Of a DNA stretch of 64,000 bases, positions 1-13,700 are shown one piece after another. Under the pieces are notes generated by a model, which was not told the origin of the DNA, did not search any database, and saw only the letters and a program-made list of their open reading frames with translations. The stretch's first letter is position 1; each line of letters starts with the position of its first letter. A program made the position numbers and the translations under genes. Source of the stretch: Immersiella caudata (taxonomy: Eukaryota; Ascomycota; Sordariomycetes; Sordariales; Lasiosphaeriaceae); NCBI GenBank assembly GCA_030512335.1, contig JAULSU010000002.1:806001-870000 (forward strand), given 5' to 3'.

Positions 1-3000
1 AACACAAGTTAGACACCAATTGGAGATTTCAACCAGCATCTGATGAAATCTGCACATGGCACCGCGGCCTGCGGGCGCGAGTGTCGACAGTGTTGCGTTC
101 GGCAGGCACAAATTTCTTGTCGAGATCGATGAGATGCCCGTGTTTCGCGAGCAGGGGCGCCTCCGTCGCCAATCTTGAAGAGGGTCAGGAGAAGCGGCGT
201 GAGCTGCTCTCATTGGCGGGCGGCTGCTGTGACCAGTCCCAGCCTGCCCTTTCATCCAGGTTGGCGAGCTCTCGCTGCCACACGGACGGGCGAATTCAGG
301 CCCCACAGCCAGCGAAACCACACATCTGCAAACGGCACCCAAACCAGACTGGAGTTCGCAGGCCAAGACGGCTGCAGCAACGGCCTCTCAGCGCCCGGCT
401 GGCCCCACTCGAGAGTCCACTCTATTGTCGGGCGTGCTCAGCAAATGCTCTCCGTGCACACCTTCACAGTTTCCGGGCGCTGAGAGGGAGCGGGACGATC
501 GGCAACGTAACGGTAGGCGGACACGGGCTTAGGATAATGCGCATGCGGTTATCACCACCCCGTCTGACTGGCCCACACCCTCTCTCACCACCCGTCTGTC
601 GGATGACGAGTTCTACGCAGGACTGCGAATACTGCACGTCGTAAGACGGACGGCTTTAAGCCAGCTGATGGCAGGAGTCGCAAGCCTGAATCTGGAAAGT
701 TGGGCAAACCAAACCTGCGCCACACCCCCGGACCACGAGTGTCTGAGACCGCGTGATTTGACAGTCTCATCCATTCGACATACGGATATCATAAAGGACG
801 CGGTGGTGTGCTGCGTTCGGCGCGGATGACCTTGCGTCGCGATCCGCTGACCAGGCCGGCTCCGTGTCGGAGGTAAGCCGTTTCTCTCGAATGTCTCCCC
901 TACGAACCTCGGGGCGCTCGTCGCTGCAGTCGGTCTCACTCCCCGTCATCCACCGCAGCGATCACCAGTCCGCCTGCAAGCACCATTCGAGAGTGCAGTG
1001 TTCCGTGCCAGGGAAGCCTTCTGACGCGGCTTCCAGCGTTCTCCTCAACCCGCAGTGATCATCGCCCAAACCATGCCCAGCTGCACTAACTCGGTCGTCG
1101 ACGGCGATCAGCGGCGTATTCCTTGTTCGCTCGATCGGGAAGCCACGGACTGCAGTGGCGTCCGCCATGGCTGCGGGGAGACGATCGGGGGTTAGCGCTA
1201 AACCGTGAGGGCCTGAGGATGAGTTGCGCTGGCCCGCTGCCGAAACCCCCATGTTGTCTTTTTTACTCACACCATTTTGACCGTGCAGCTTGACTATTTT
1301 TTTTTTCGGCCGCTTTGTGTGCGGCAAATTTGTTCCTTCTAGGCAGGCAACACCAGTTTTGTAGGGTCTGTGGCGGCCAGGAGCCTGGCTGACGGCCTCG
1401 GAATGTTGCCAACTTCAGCGACGCTGCATTAATGGGGCTTGACCAACAGGCTCTTTAGGTTTTGTCTCAGATCGCGATACCGAGGCGCGAATGACAACAC
1501 TTCGAAGCCCCGCGCCTCCCGAGCGTCGCGGCGCAACTCGAGGCCGACTGGCATGCCCTCAGCAGAGCTGGCAATCTTTTCGACCTTTTTTAGCCCAGAC
1601 ATGGCTGTCTGAAACCCTCCCTCTACCGCAGACTTCAATCGCCTGGGTCGGCCGTCAGGTCTCCTCTCGCTGCGTGGGGGTTCCTGCAGCTTTTTGATTA
1701 CCTCGCGCAGGCTCAGCGAGGAATGATCCCGCTTTCGCATCTGACGGTCTGCGCATTAAAAGTCTGGGCCACCGTGGGATCGTGAATGGAAACGGCCTGA
1801 TATCATCTACCGGAGTGCGACAAATCGAGTTGGGGCGGCCGAAAGCCGAATTCCTCCCCACAGATAGAAGTCGAGATATTGCGCTAGACAGGGGACCTAT
1901 CTCGCAGGGTTGGGGGAGCTCCCGCAACGGGAGCGGGCCTTGAACGAATCGCTGCCCTTCCACTTGCCGCCAGCGGGTCCCCTGAACAGCTTCCCGTCCT
2001 GACCCACGAACGACCATCGCGACGTTCAGTCGAGCGCTTTTCCCAGAGAAGCCTACTTCGCCCCACGGGCCAGCAGCAATCTCCTAGCTCGCCGATTACC
2101 AGTAACCGACGGCTAGGTGTACGGCGACCATTGGCAGGCAGCTATGACTGACTTCGCGGGACCCGAAAAACCCACACTTGAGTGTGCGTGAATTCGGAGA
2201 GGATAGCGATGGCGCCACCTCGACATTGGTGTCGAGCCGGAGGGATATCTGATCGTCCCTTGGCACACTCGTAGCCAACACGATGGTAGGGACGGGAATT
2301 TGCCCCCCTCAAATACCCACACGCAAATCGATACCTGTATGGATATGGGTATGTCGGCAGAGACATTGCCTGGCGCAGTACAACGCTGAATCCACAAGTT
2401 TCAACATTGCCCGGTGCAGGCAATCGCCTGACCGGAAACTCGCGCTCGCATGACTTTGAGATACCACCGGTTGATCTTTCCATCGACGAGCTAACCCCCA
2501 TGGTCGCGGCGTGCTTGTAATAAGGGTCTTGAGTCCACGGCAGCAAAGAGCCCTAATCATCGGAAACACTCCGAACACATCCTCCATTGGCTGGCCATGT
2601 GGCAAAGAGCTTCGAGTAGTAGGCTGGCATGCAGCAGTAGCTCAAGACGAGAACCCTCACGAGACTGGTCATGCACGCCCTCGCCGAGGATGCCTTCGCA
2701 AAGCAGGCACAAGTGGAAGGCAAGGCAAGGCAAGTCTTTTGGCTGCGAGCACACCCAATTGCAGAAGGTTGTGAGGGCTTGTCCGTCGATGATTTGTTTG
2801 AAGCAGCTGTGGAGCAAGATGCAGGTGCTGCAGGTCCGTCTGAAAGCGGCTTAGACCCTGCGAATCCCCACGGCCGATGATACGGGAGGGGTGCGGCCGG
2901 TGCGCTCGGGGCAGGCACCAAGTTCGTGAGAGAAAGGCATCGCGCAAGATCTCCAGGATCCGCTTCTCGATATCCATGTTTATGCACAGGGCGACGATAT

Positions 3001-3792
3001 TTTCCGTTTATACCAAACAGACCGGTCGCTGCTGGAGAAACACCCGTATTTTCCAGAGTCGCAAGGTCTGCCGCTCATACACCGGAGTACACTCTCAAGG
3101 GGCTATGAGGCTGCGTTAGCTTGACCATGGCGAGCCGGGCGTCTCACCGAGATGGTGGGTGCTGGGTATCACTCCAGAGCGTACACGCTACGCAGAAGTA
3201 ACGGCATGAGGAGAATGGAATAGCGTAGTGCCATCAGCGTCCTCCTGCCTTGGACACGCCTGGGGGACATGGTGACGGCAGCATGCCGGCTGTTGACACA
3301 AGCTGACTGGGCAATTCGAGGAGAGCATCTCTGAGCTGCATGGCTCGTCGACAAATCTCGCCGAGCTCGTCATCGGAGCTCCGCTGGCCGGCAGGAAGGC
3401 TGGCTGGCCCGGCCACAGAAGTGTCGCTATTCCAGGTGCCGTTCTGCTAGCCCTGATTGGCAGAGGGTAATTCGAGGGGCGACCTCGCAGCGCTGAGCTG
3501 CACCCAGGAGGTAGAGAACTGCCATTGACCAGTCGACGACACGGGCAACCAATGAAACAGACCTCAGGCAGGCCGCTGCTGCTCATCTGGGGTCCGGTGC
3601 GTGTCCTGCAGACGGCAGACAAGATTGGCGTCGTGCTGAGAAGCGTGCTGTCGTAGTGGTGGGATGAATTGAGGGCATTGGAAGGGCAAGGTCGCACCAG
3701 CCTGCGGGCACCACGACTTGCACCTCCAACAGTCGCCCGTCGCCCTCTCCACTCGCCGGTGCGGCCTTTCGTGTCCTCATGCTGACCGGCCC

Positions 3793-3838
3793 TGCAGGCA
3801 GGCAGGCTGGCTGGCTAGGCTAGGTAGGTAGTAGGCTG
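3793..3838. repeat. GGCA/GGCT/GGTA simple repeat
   Basis: A run of tetranucleotide-like units (GGCA, then GGCT, then GGTA) forms a short degenerate microsatellite in non-coding DNA. Confidence 0.7.
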
Positions 3839-4919
3839 TCTGAACAACTGCGCGCGAAACCGCGGGCGATGGATGACCAGACCCCCACGCCTAGACGCTG
3901 GGTGCCGTCTCGCAAAGGACTCTGGACAGGCCGTGTTTGTTTTATCCTGACGGTCCCGGCTGGCTCCTGAATGCCGCAGCAATGCGAGCAGCAGCGGCAG
4001 CTTCAGCAGCGAAGATAATCTGAAGCGACATTGCGCGAGAATTGAGCTGTCCGTATCGAGGGCCGGGTGCCGCTGATGGCGTCGAGTCTAGGCCGCGCCC
4101 GCTGGTGTTGTCGGCATGAGCGCCACGAGATGGCATTTCTGGCAACGCTCGAGGCTGCAGTTGTCGCAGCACAAGATACGAAACCGGTCTCAACAGCTGG
4201 CCTTCAGCGCCCCGTCGCTAGCTAGTGAGAAAAACGCCTTCATTGGACGGGCGCGTGGGAAGAGAAAAATCTTTGCACTCACCGGACGCCAGCAGGCAAG
4301 CGAGGAACGCAGCCCGCAAAGCCCGAAATGCCCGCAAAGCGCCCACCTAGCATGCCTCGATGGCCTGAGACCAGACTGTTTTCCTGCTCTCGCTCAGCAT
4401 GTCATCAAACTGCCTGCCGGGCACGCCTGCTTCAATTTTTCAAGACAGAGAGAGAAGAGAGGGTCAGGAGAGACCCCCACAGGACCTGATTTGTCTTGGC
4501 ACAATAGCATAAATTCCACCTTAACACAAATACAGGCGAGAATGTGTGCAATTGCGCACCCTCGCACTGCACCGCACCGCACCAGTTGCACACACCAGCT
4601 CTGAGCAGCCAGCGGGCACCTCACCACGGCCTGTGGGCTTGCTGGAGAGTGGGAGCCAGAGAAGGGGTGGGATTGGAGAGCGGGCGTGGCTCGTGAATGG
4701 CTGCACGCCCCCCGCAGCAAAGTCGTCCGCGCAAGACCGCAAGTGAGTCCTCCGGTGGGGCACCAGGCGAAAATCCAGGCAGGAGACGCAAGGCCAGGAT
4801 GGTGCCAAGTTGCAGACCCACTTCTTCTGCTCAAAACAGACCAGGGTGGTGCCACGACCAGGCCATGCTATGTGCACGCCTGTCCGCAGAGTTTTTTTCA
4901 CACACCACCAGTGACGGGA

Positions 4920-5076
4920 CCCCTGCCACAGGCCTGTCCCGTACAAGGCATAGTGCAGACTGCAGCCTCTGGTCGTCTGCAAGAGCGACCCACTCTAGCC
5001 TTTGCCCATGTCAGTGACAAGCCGCCCGTGTACCCCTCCCTACCCGACACAGCCCAGAGGTACGCTGCAGACCCCT
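4920..5076 (+). promoter_or_regulatory. Cluster of three CCCCT (STRE-like) motifs
   Basis: CCCCT occurs at 4920-4924, 5033-5037 and 5072-5076, about 460-615 bp before the ECL1-like start codon. CCCCT is the core of the fungal stress-response element. The role here is inferred. A 5-mer is short and this could be chance. Confidence 0.25.
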
Positions 5077-5535
5077 CGATCGTCGTACCTCCATGGCGCC
5101 AAATGTCTTAGTCCTCGCGGGTCCTTTGTGGTCATGGGCGTCTGCCTCTCCTCCCACACTTTTGCTACGACCGGGGCAGGCAGAGCCGTACACCACACAA
5201 TCCATACATAACGCTGGCTTCCCCAGCTCCTCGACAACCTCCCACCTCACATCGGCAACGGACTCGTGGACCATCTCTCCTTCTCCCAGCAACCAACTCG
5301 CTGCTTCGGACCAGCACCCACCGTGCTATGTGCCAGACACAAGACGTCTGCTTATAATCCAGCCTCACCACCTCGTCACCAGCAACCAGCCTCGTCGAGC
5401 ACCACCGCCACCCCAGCACTACGGTCAATCGACTTGCTTCACTTCGTCACGGAACGGTAACAACACAGTCAGCACTCGCTGCCCACGCTCTCCTCTTCCA
5501 CGCCACCGCTCCTTCAGACACCACCACAGCCCACT

Positions 5536-6000
5536 ATGTCTTTCGACTGGACACACCAATTCTGCCTCGCTTGCGATAAGCAAACCGACGGCGCCACTTA
5601 CTGCTCCGAATCGTGCCGTCTCGCCGACTACGAGAAGACATCGTCAGCGCCCAGCTCAGGGCCAAGCTCGCCGGCATTCGGTGCTCCCTCGTACCAATGG
5701 GCCTTCGCCAAGCCGACGACGGCCAACACCAAGTTCTACCTCTCGCCTGCCTTTGATTTCAGCAGCCCCCATGTGAGCGGTAGAACGCTCCAGCTTGGCG
5801 GTGCTTCGCCGGCAGGGTTAACCCGTGGCCCGGGCCCCGTCCTCTCGCCATCGACCTCGCACACCAGCCTGTGCTCCATCCGAAGCACATCGAGCGCCGG
5901 CCTCGACGCCGCCCAGCTCTCCGAGAAGGCAGCAAGGGAACTTCGAGCATACGCCCGATCCTTCGACTCGGTCAGACTTCAACGAAGGAGGTCACACTGA
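5536..6000 (+). CDS. ecl1: ECL1-type zinc-binding life-span regulatory protein
   Basis: This is a single-exon gene for 154 residues. The N-terminus carries a compact cysteine cluster (C10, C13, C23, C27; CLAC then CSESC) followed by ADYEK. This is the signature of the fungal ECL1/ECL2/ECL3 family (life-span regulatory factor domain), small zinc-binding proteins that extend chronological lifespan and respond to nutrient stress. The middle is Ser/Pro-rich, and the C-terminus is a short helical, basic segment (SEKAARELRAYARSFDSVRL). Size matches the family. The ATG chosen is the first in frame and begins MSFDWTHQFC, so the cysteines lie near the N-terminus as in homologues. It stands alone in a gene-poor region. 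The family assignment rests on the cysteine spacing. Biochemical function is poorly defined in the family as a whole. Confidence 0.85.
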   Translation: MSFDWTHQFCLACDKQTDGATYCSESCRLADYEKTSSAPSSGPSSPAFGAPSYQWAFAKPTTANTKFYLSPAFDFSSPHVSGRTLQLGGASPAGLTRGPGPVLSPSTSHTSLCSIRSTSSAGLDAAQLSEKAARELRAYARSFDSVRLQRRRSH

Positions 6001-9000
6001 ACGGCAACGCTCGACTGACACGCAGTCGACACTTTTCGTTGACCCTCGCACAGCGACTATACCCTCAACTCAATCGATCACGGGTTTATTCATAGAACAA
6101 CGACACACCACATCTACACGACTCATCTACAATCTCGTTTGTTTTTACCATTTGTTGTAACAAAAAAAGGGCATACACCGGAGCACAGCATTATAAAAAG
6201 TTTGGTCACAATGGGCAGGATTTCTCGTTTTATCTGGTACTTGGAGAGGCGTACAACCGGGACTCACATTGGGTACGGGGCGAAAGATACCGTGTACCAC
6301 ACATTGGGGTACATCTTGGGACATCTTGTTTTCTACTTGTTTGTGTTTGGATTTTTGCAAAGCATTTGCATCAGGTCGGCCGGAGGCCATGGGATTATGG
6401 ATTGGCAAGGCAGGCTCAGCTCTGGTTTGGATACGGCTTGATCACACGGGAATCGGCGCCAGCGGACTGTGTGCAGTTCCCTAAAGTTTGTTTGGGACTT
6501 GATGATCATGCCATGACAGGGATTCTTTAGTGTATGACAGAGGCGAGTCTGTACTGGACTGGGAAACTTTTGGGGGGGGAGGGGAGCTGGTTCATCTAGG
6601 AAGATAGTATCTGCTGCCACAAGCTGGCGGGCCAACTCGACAAGAGTTGGTCACGATCAAGGCAAATGGAAATGTTCCAAAACCCCCAACCATTGTTCAA
6701 GCAAATGATGCCATTGGCACCGTGTCCCGTGCTGTCTGGAAGCCCAATGCCTTAGCTAATGATCATCGTTCCCGGGTCAGGTGCCCTAAGATGTCGTGGA
6801 GAGAGAGGCTTGGTTCTCCACATTCCAGAGCGGCACTAGCGGAGTTCGATTGCCGTCCCGTTCGCACGCTCGCTCGCAACCTTGGATTCAAGGCGGGCAG
6901 CGGGCGGCAAACTCGCATTATTTCGACGTCAAATGGCCTGCCTCGGACGGCATTGGACGGCCGCACACTGCAAGGAACGGAAGCACGAATTGAGCGTGAG
7001 CATTTGCACTAGCGAGCCCAAGCTCGAGGCGTGCTTCGCTGGAGACCGCTCAGCCAAAGAAACACTGACGTCCCAGCCTTGGGCTACGCGCCATGGCAGA
7101 GGCCAATTTGCCTCCGTTCAACCCAACCCAAGCCGCTCCGGTCCGGCCGGCTGGTTGTCGACTCAGGTCGCACATCACCAGCTTTTCTTTGTCGTCATAG
7201 GCGAGAAGGTCCCCCCATCCACCAGAGCTTTCTGCAGTCATCCTCCGTTCCCGCACCCATCCTTGCCTCATCATTCCACAGCTCGTCTGACACACACAGC
7301 GATGAGCCAGAGCAAAGAAAGAGGCAGTTCCCTGCCATCCTCCACCTTTCTGGTGGAGCGATGCCGAAAAAATATACTGCTTGCGCAGTTCAGCACAAAC
7401 TAACAATGGGCGAGTGGGACGGTGAGGAAGAGGAACGTGTGCCACGCGAGCCACGTTACACCTCTCCGAGGACCCGAACGCCTTCACTAGCTCAGGCTAA
7501 CGCCCAAGAGACGATCACTTCCTGCGGTGCACTACCCTACGGGCAGCACTGGACATTGCAGTTCGTGGCAAATCCAACTCTATGTAGGTAGGGTTTTTCT
7601 TGTTAACCCAATCTATCGTGCCTCTGTGGCCGCATACTCCCCGAGAGTTAGGGTCTCTGTGCTTCAGATCCCGTCTCGTCCCGATCGATCACCTATCCGA
7701 TAGGGGTCCAGACGGTTCAACCCAGCCAAGTGGTCACCTGTGCTACAATGACCTTGGCCCATGGAGACTGGCTATTCTGGACTCAGCAGCAGAGCCCAAG
7801 TTGGGCCCAAAGCGCAACTCAAGAGCCAATGCGTTGCGGTGGAACCACACAACTCAGCCAGTGCTGGTGGATGGGGTTCCGCATTGGACGAGGCAGCATC
7901 AGGAAACAGCACAAGGCGAAAACTATTCGGTCTCGACTCGCGGCAGCTCAAACCTGCTCTCCCGCCTATGCCGGCATCTCCCCGTTCCAAGGCTGCTGCC
8001 GCCATCAAAAGTCTGGGGAAATGTCGCCATCGAGATCCGGGAGCACCCACAAGTTGATGGGCACTAGCTCTCCTAGAGCTACACCCTCAGCTGGCCTCCA
8101 TTCACAGGTCGCAGACGTTCAGAGACGACTCCTTCCTGGCGGGTCGATCCTGGGATATGCTGTCAACAATAGCAAAAATGGGCAAATCCCCAGATTATGC
8201 TCAGTCACAATCGACCGAGGGATCCATTCCATAATTGGACCGGCATCCACCATCCGCGAAAGACTGGGATGTGTGGTTTCTTCACAGGGCGCCCTGAGCT
8301 GAGAGAGCTCCATCACGCATTGTCTTGGAGGCACACGTCGTCCCAGAAGCGGAGAAACCCGTGGATCTGCCGTCGATGCATCGGGATGTTTTCATGATCT
8401 GGGCCGGAACGATCCAGTCTCCTCCGGAGGGTATGGAAGAAAAAAATTGCTGTGGCCTAAACACGCCATTCCAACAAAGAGATTTTGTTTCTGAGCAGTT
8501 CAGCCTGCTGCCATCCTCCGTATGCGGTACGTAATAGCAATAACTCGGCATCCTCCGTCAAAACGTCCGTCTTTTGTGCGAGCTTCATACCCCCATCCGA
8601 TCAGGCCACAATCATCGAGATAGGATGTTCTCGAATGGTCAGCCATTGCAATGCACCGCAGATGGGGGCAAGCAAGGAGGCATTGCGTCGTATACACACC
8701 ACTGTAGGCAAGGTAAGGATATCTCTACCTTGAGGTTTGGCAAGAGTCTCGTCGTTTCGCGGAGAAAGCCGCTCCCCTACTGGACCGCGGGTCGACTTCC
8801 GTACCACGGTTTTTTCGACCCTCCCCTCACGCTGAAACACGCTCGTCATCGACACAGCATGGAAGATCCCCGGTTTTTTTTAGCGCCCAGCGGCCGAAGC
8901 AGGCTGCGCACCAAATCCAATGGCGAAGGTGGTAGTTGGTAGGCAGCACGGCACGGCAGAGGGACTTCGTCAATGTCCGACAACATATTCGCAAGGGAGC

Positions 9001-10102
9001 ATGCAATTCACCCAAGATGGGAGGGGGTTTGTTGTACCGGTCTTGGAATGGGACTGCAGGGAAGGGCCACTATAACGGCGTCACATCCCGTCCGGGTATA
9101 CGACCCTCCCTTTCCGCGATACCTGCTTCTGCATAGGGCGAAATGCCTTGCCTTTTTCATTTTTGCTCAGTGTGGAGGGATGCAGGTGTTTTTCTTTTTT
9201 TGCTCGCTTCGACTTACACCACCCGTTCCGGAACCCCCAACTTCGGGGCTTGAACAAACCCGTGCTGCAGGACCCTCGCTACATGAACAATTTTTACCTT
9301 CCCTATTGCACGTTATTATCTATAGCCTGGCGAATTTTATTGATGGCGGTGCTCTCATCCCACCGACTCTGCGAGTGCAGGCTGGTCTGCGCTACACAGG
9401 TCATCCAAACACACACCCCTTGAGTGGTTCTGCGGCAACCGATCGGCTGCGATGAGCTCATCTCCATCTTTTCATACAGTGACAACATCTGCATTGCCCT
9501 GACCTGCCAGACTTCTACCGGCAGGGCCCGGACAATCCCATCGAGCGCATCGATCTGCAACCGGAGTTTACGTAAAATTCAGCGCATATATCACCCATAT
9601 TATAGTTGCTATCCATTGAGAACAGCAGGCTGTTCGTAGTCATCGCCAGCTTGGCTGCGTGTATCAAGTTCCAGTGAACTTTGCCCACGGGGGCAGTCAT
9701 GACATCAGTCATCATCCCTCTGTAAAAAGTTTTTGGAGACGGCCGTTTCACCTGGCAGCTAGCAGCAAGCAGGCTCGTGCTGGCAAAGTTTATCCAGATC
9801 CAGCTCCCATCCTCGCCCTCAACTAGGTATGGATGGATGTTGTAAATGGTGCTGCATCCATGCCTTGGCCTGAGCAGATCAGCAGATATCCACCCTCCAG
9901 AAACAATATTCTACAACCAGGAAACTTGTGTTGCTTTGGTAAAGGCAAGGACATGGAGAGCACAACGCCGGTAGACACTATGAAAAGACTTCATAATTGC
10001 GTCACGGTGGACCTTGGATAGCTTCACAAGGACTCAGAGGACCTCGTCCAGACCTCAACCCCGCCAGCGTAATACGCAATATCGCACCACTCTAGCACTT
10101 CC

Positions 10103-10128
10103 AACTGGAGCACTCCAGCACTCCAGTT
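10103..10128. repeat. Short inverted repeat (8-bp arms)
   Basis: AACTGGAG (10103-10110) and its exact complement CTCCAGTT (10121-10128) flank a 10-nt loop that itself contains CTCCAG. Confidence 0.6.
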
Positions 10129-10397
10129 CCAAGCACTAAGCTTTTCGTATTCCGCCCATGCCCATAACACCAGACCCCAAGGACCCCCCAGAAGGCGAGC
10201 ACAGGGCATTTACTGCCACTCACTCACTCACTTTGTCTCATCAGCGGAGACCTCCCCTACAGGCTCACACACATCCTACGTGGGCCCAGCACTGCCCGAC
10301 GCCAACTGTTCACCGCCCAGTGCAGCGCCTTACCGGCATTATGACCGCTGACTGGCACTGCTGTGCTGGCTAATTCCTTCCAGGCTGGTATACCCAG

Positions 10398-10426
10398 TAT
10401 ACTTGGTTATACTTGGCTTACTTGGT
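10398..10426 (+). repeat. Three tandem copies of a 10-bp unit
   Basis: TATACTTGGT, TATACTTGGC and TTACTTGGT lie head to tail. The third copy is one base shorter. Non-coding. Confidence 0.7.
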
Positions 10427-10690
10427 CCTGCTTGTAATTGTTTTGTTTCAACTCAAGTGCAAAGGGACTCTCTTCCTTAACTACCCCAGACTCCGAAATT
10501 GAAGGGAGGATGACACCCAGTGTCCTGTCCCAAATTGAATCCCTCTCTGGAAGACATCCGGCCCGATACATCTCAATTGTGTTCGAACCTTCTAGGTTCG
10601 ACTACTTGGATCTAGATCCGTGACCTGTGTCAACCTCATCTCGTGGGAGTTGACTCATCGAAGCAGAGGCCATCTGCTAATTTTCCCAGT

Positions 10691-10728
10691 TGTCCACTGT
10701 GAGTTGTGAGTTCCATTCACAGTGGACA
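10691..10728. repeat. Perfect 12-bp inverted repeat
   Basis: TGTCCACTGTGA (10691-10702) is perfectly complementary to TCACAGTGGACA (10717-10728), with a 14-nt loop. It could form a stable hairpin in RNA or be a dyad protein-binding site. There is no gene within several kilobases. Confidence 0.75.
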
Positions 10729-13700
10729 CCCCGGCGGTGGAGTCTCGGGCAGTTAAGGGAGACGCTGTCCCCTTGCGTTGGCTCGCTTGGGTTACATGTC
10801 TGTCTGGGGGCACAGTGTGGACAGTGCGGGGGGCACACCCCACCGATGAGTTGGTGAATGGCATCACTTTTATTTTTTTTTATTTTTTTACTGATGACTC
10901 TATCGGGTTCTTTCGGCCCAGGATCCGCAGAAAACTCCGCTGTCCAACAATATCAACCCGCTCCCAAACAAATGGGAGGGAGCCAATCTCCTATGCTAAC
11001 AAAACCACTCTAAAATGTCAGGCAATCGGAGGTCGGAGGCTCGGACAGCGGAAGCCGTTTCAGAGCACTGGGCTTCAATCTATCTCGGAGCGAATCGTAG
11101 GCCGGCGTCACCACGGCACGGCAACGGGCGGGCGTCGCTGATCGCCTGCCGGGGTTTACATAATCCAGGCTGAAGGGACCAAGCGAGCCGCTCGGCGCAG
11201 GGAAGGGCCCTGCTACTTCGGATATTTTTTGAGATGCTTCTTGTCGATTGATTGATCTTCCGGCATCAGACCTCAGATTTCAGCCTGACGGGAATTGCTG
11301 CAGCCAGTCTACGACAGTAGGTCGGCGCTAAACAGCATGCCTGGCCAACGCCGTTCCATTCCTAGCGGTCCGGTGCGTGTCACGACGCCCGTTCACGACA
11401 GGGAAAAAAAAAATTCTCGCAAAGCTTTTCAGTCAGCCCCCAGCACCAAGGCCGCCAGCAGCGGGGCGAGATCGGACTGCCTGAGCTCAGCTTGGGCTTA
11501 GCTTGGAATGCTTGGACGAAACGTCAGCCGAACCAAACTCTCGCAACAAGCGGATTGAGCGGGTCACAACAGCTCAGCAGCGCAGAGAATTTTCTCTGCT
11601 TGTTCTATGTCCTTCCTGTTCTGGTCGATCCTTTGCAATGAGCTGACCATGACTAGACCGCCTGCCGCGCCGTGCCGCCGTCCGGGGGCCCGTCTCCGCC
11701 TCCCTGATCGGCATTGGCATCCAAGATCCGTTTTCCTCTCCTATTCCGTCCGAGGACGCACTGAGAGTTCAGACTCAGTCAGCGAGGGCGCGTGCTATCT
11801 GACGACCAGCTGAAAAAGCAAACTTGCGCGTTCATGCCGCCAAACGTGTCAGCCACCATGCCATCTCCAGGCGTGTCCAGGCGTGTGCCCAGCGGCGCAG
11901 GCCAACCAGCATCTCGAACACGCTGTCTCTGGTGCTCGGCACCGCGTTCTTGCGTTCCTGTTGGCCGTTGCGGCTCCGCAGAGCCGTCGGGCAGCCCGTG
12001 CCTTGACTGGCTGCCGCTGGCGCCAGCAACTGGTCAGTTTCGGAAACGAGCAGCCCCTCTCGGCAGCCATTCCGCCCATCCCACACCGGGCCTCCCCGTC
12101 TTCCACTGGCTGGCTGATCCGACATTCCTTCCCTCTCCCGCACATCGGGGTCCACTCCGTTCGTCCAGCAGCCACGGCGGCTTGCACCCTCCAAGCCCTT
12201 CCCTCAGGATGGACGGACGAAGCAGTGTGGGGGCACGACGAACTGGCCCCTCTTGGTACCACAAAGCCCCCTGGGAACATGCCATGGGTGTTTACTCGAT
12301 TCGGCCTACAACCAGCTCGCTTGCTCGTTACTGCCCGGACGTGAACACAGCATACAAACGCGGTGGAGCAAGACTGTCTCGCGATCTTGGTGCCACGCGA
12401 TCTAAGACCGAGCCAATGGCTCGTCTACCAGTGAGTCAATCTTGCGTCCCAATCTCACAGGTTTGGCTTTTTTTTGTTTTTTTTTGGCGGAGGGTAGGGG
12501 GGAGATGCCCGTTCCATCCCTCGCTTGTCCAATCTCAACCCGAGAACCCCGAGCCGGCGGCTCTAATTTTTCTTTTCTTTTTCGTCCTCTGTTCCGGCCC
12601 CGCAAGGACGAGGAGCCTCCGGGTTGGATGGGCCGAAATTCAAGGAGGGGCGGACGGGCCCTTCCTTGGTTGATGGCTGTTCCTGTCCTGTCCCTTGGAT
12701 GAAACTGCACGTTGTCCCGCGGGCCGCCCTGACATGGCATTCCTCTTCGTCAGCCGGCACGAGGCGACGGTGACGACGTTAGGCTTGCCTACGTGGACAC
12801 GCATTCCACGACTCAGGCCCGGCAGAGCAGTCAGGAATGTTGCGGCCCCTGCACGAGTTCACGTCTCCTGTCCTTCTCCGAGCATGATTGGGCAGGCTTC
12901 ACTTCGAAGCAACCTCAAAGCACGGGTGCACCTGGCGAGGATGATTTGCTTTTTCTCCTTTTGCTTTTTCGAAGCTTTCCTGCGTTTGCCTTTTCTTGCG
13001 GCTGCCCGGGTCTCGGCCCAATGTCTTGTGGTATGGGTTGATTGGATGTTTGGGCGCGGAGATGATTGGAGAGCAGTTCCCTCTCCCCGGTTGTAAGTCA
13101 ACCAACGTTATGTGATGTCGCCTTTCGGCGCAGCCCCATATGGGGGCGTCTGCATTGCTCGAGGGATGAGAAAGCGACAAGCGAATGAAGAAAAAGTTTT
13201 TGCGATGTCTCGCACATGTCCGCCAGTTGTCTCTGCCCCACGTCCAAGTTTTTTTTTAATCCCCGGGCGACGCAACACAACGGGGCGTTGTTTCGGCCTG
13301 GAACGAGAAAAAAAATCTCAGTCAATCCGGGTTCACCAGCCCAACGTCAGTCGCTTGGCTTACCCTCATCTGGGAAATCTTTGTCTCGAGGAGCTAGGCG
13401 AACGCACGAAAGCAAAATCGCCCTTGTCGCCCGAGTAGCGAGCTCCCTTGCTGGACAACATACCTGGTGACGATGCGGAGAGGACCGGTGTGATGCGTAG
13501 TTCTATCTCTAGCGGCTCATCATGCTGTGCCAGCCACGGCTACAGTTGGGAGTCGATTCTTTCACGGCGAGGGTGCGTTGAGAAGAAGGTGGTTTCTAGA
13601 CCGACGCCCTTGATCAGAGCTGATGGAGACGGCGCCGTCGCTCTTCACCAGCCACCGTGTCTTTGGCCCCGCCGTTTCATAGCTTATTTGTCTGCTAGAG

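Larger units (their letters stand above)
1..5535. other. Gene-poor region upstream of the ECL1-like gene
   Basis: No reading frame here looks like a gene. Open frames of up to 187 codons exist on both strands, but they overlap one another, are rich in Arg, Ser and Pro as expected from random GC-rich DNA, and match no family I know. The last 1.5 kb probably contains the promoter and 5' leader of the ECL1-like gene. Simple-sequence stretches and three CCCCT motifs are listed separately. Confidence 0.6.

Noticed and set aside
2557..2870. Cys-rich minus-strand stretch (about 100 codons)
   Set aside because: It has no ATG in a sensible place and no recognisable cysteine pattern, and both strands are open here. 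Too weak to call a gene or pseudogene.
11792..12673. 293-codon plus-strand frame in the gene-poor region
   Set aside because: Composition is random (Ser, Pro, Arg; Phe runs from T-tracts), overlapping frames are equally long, and there is no domain or splice context.
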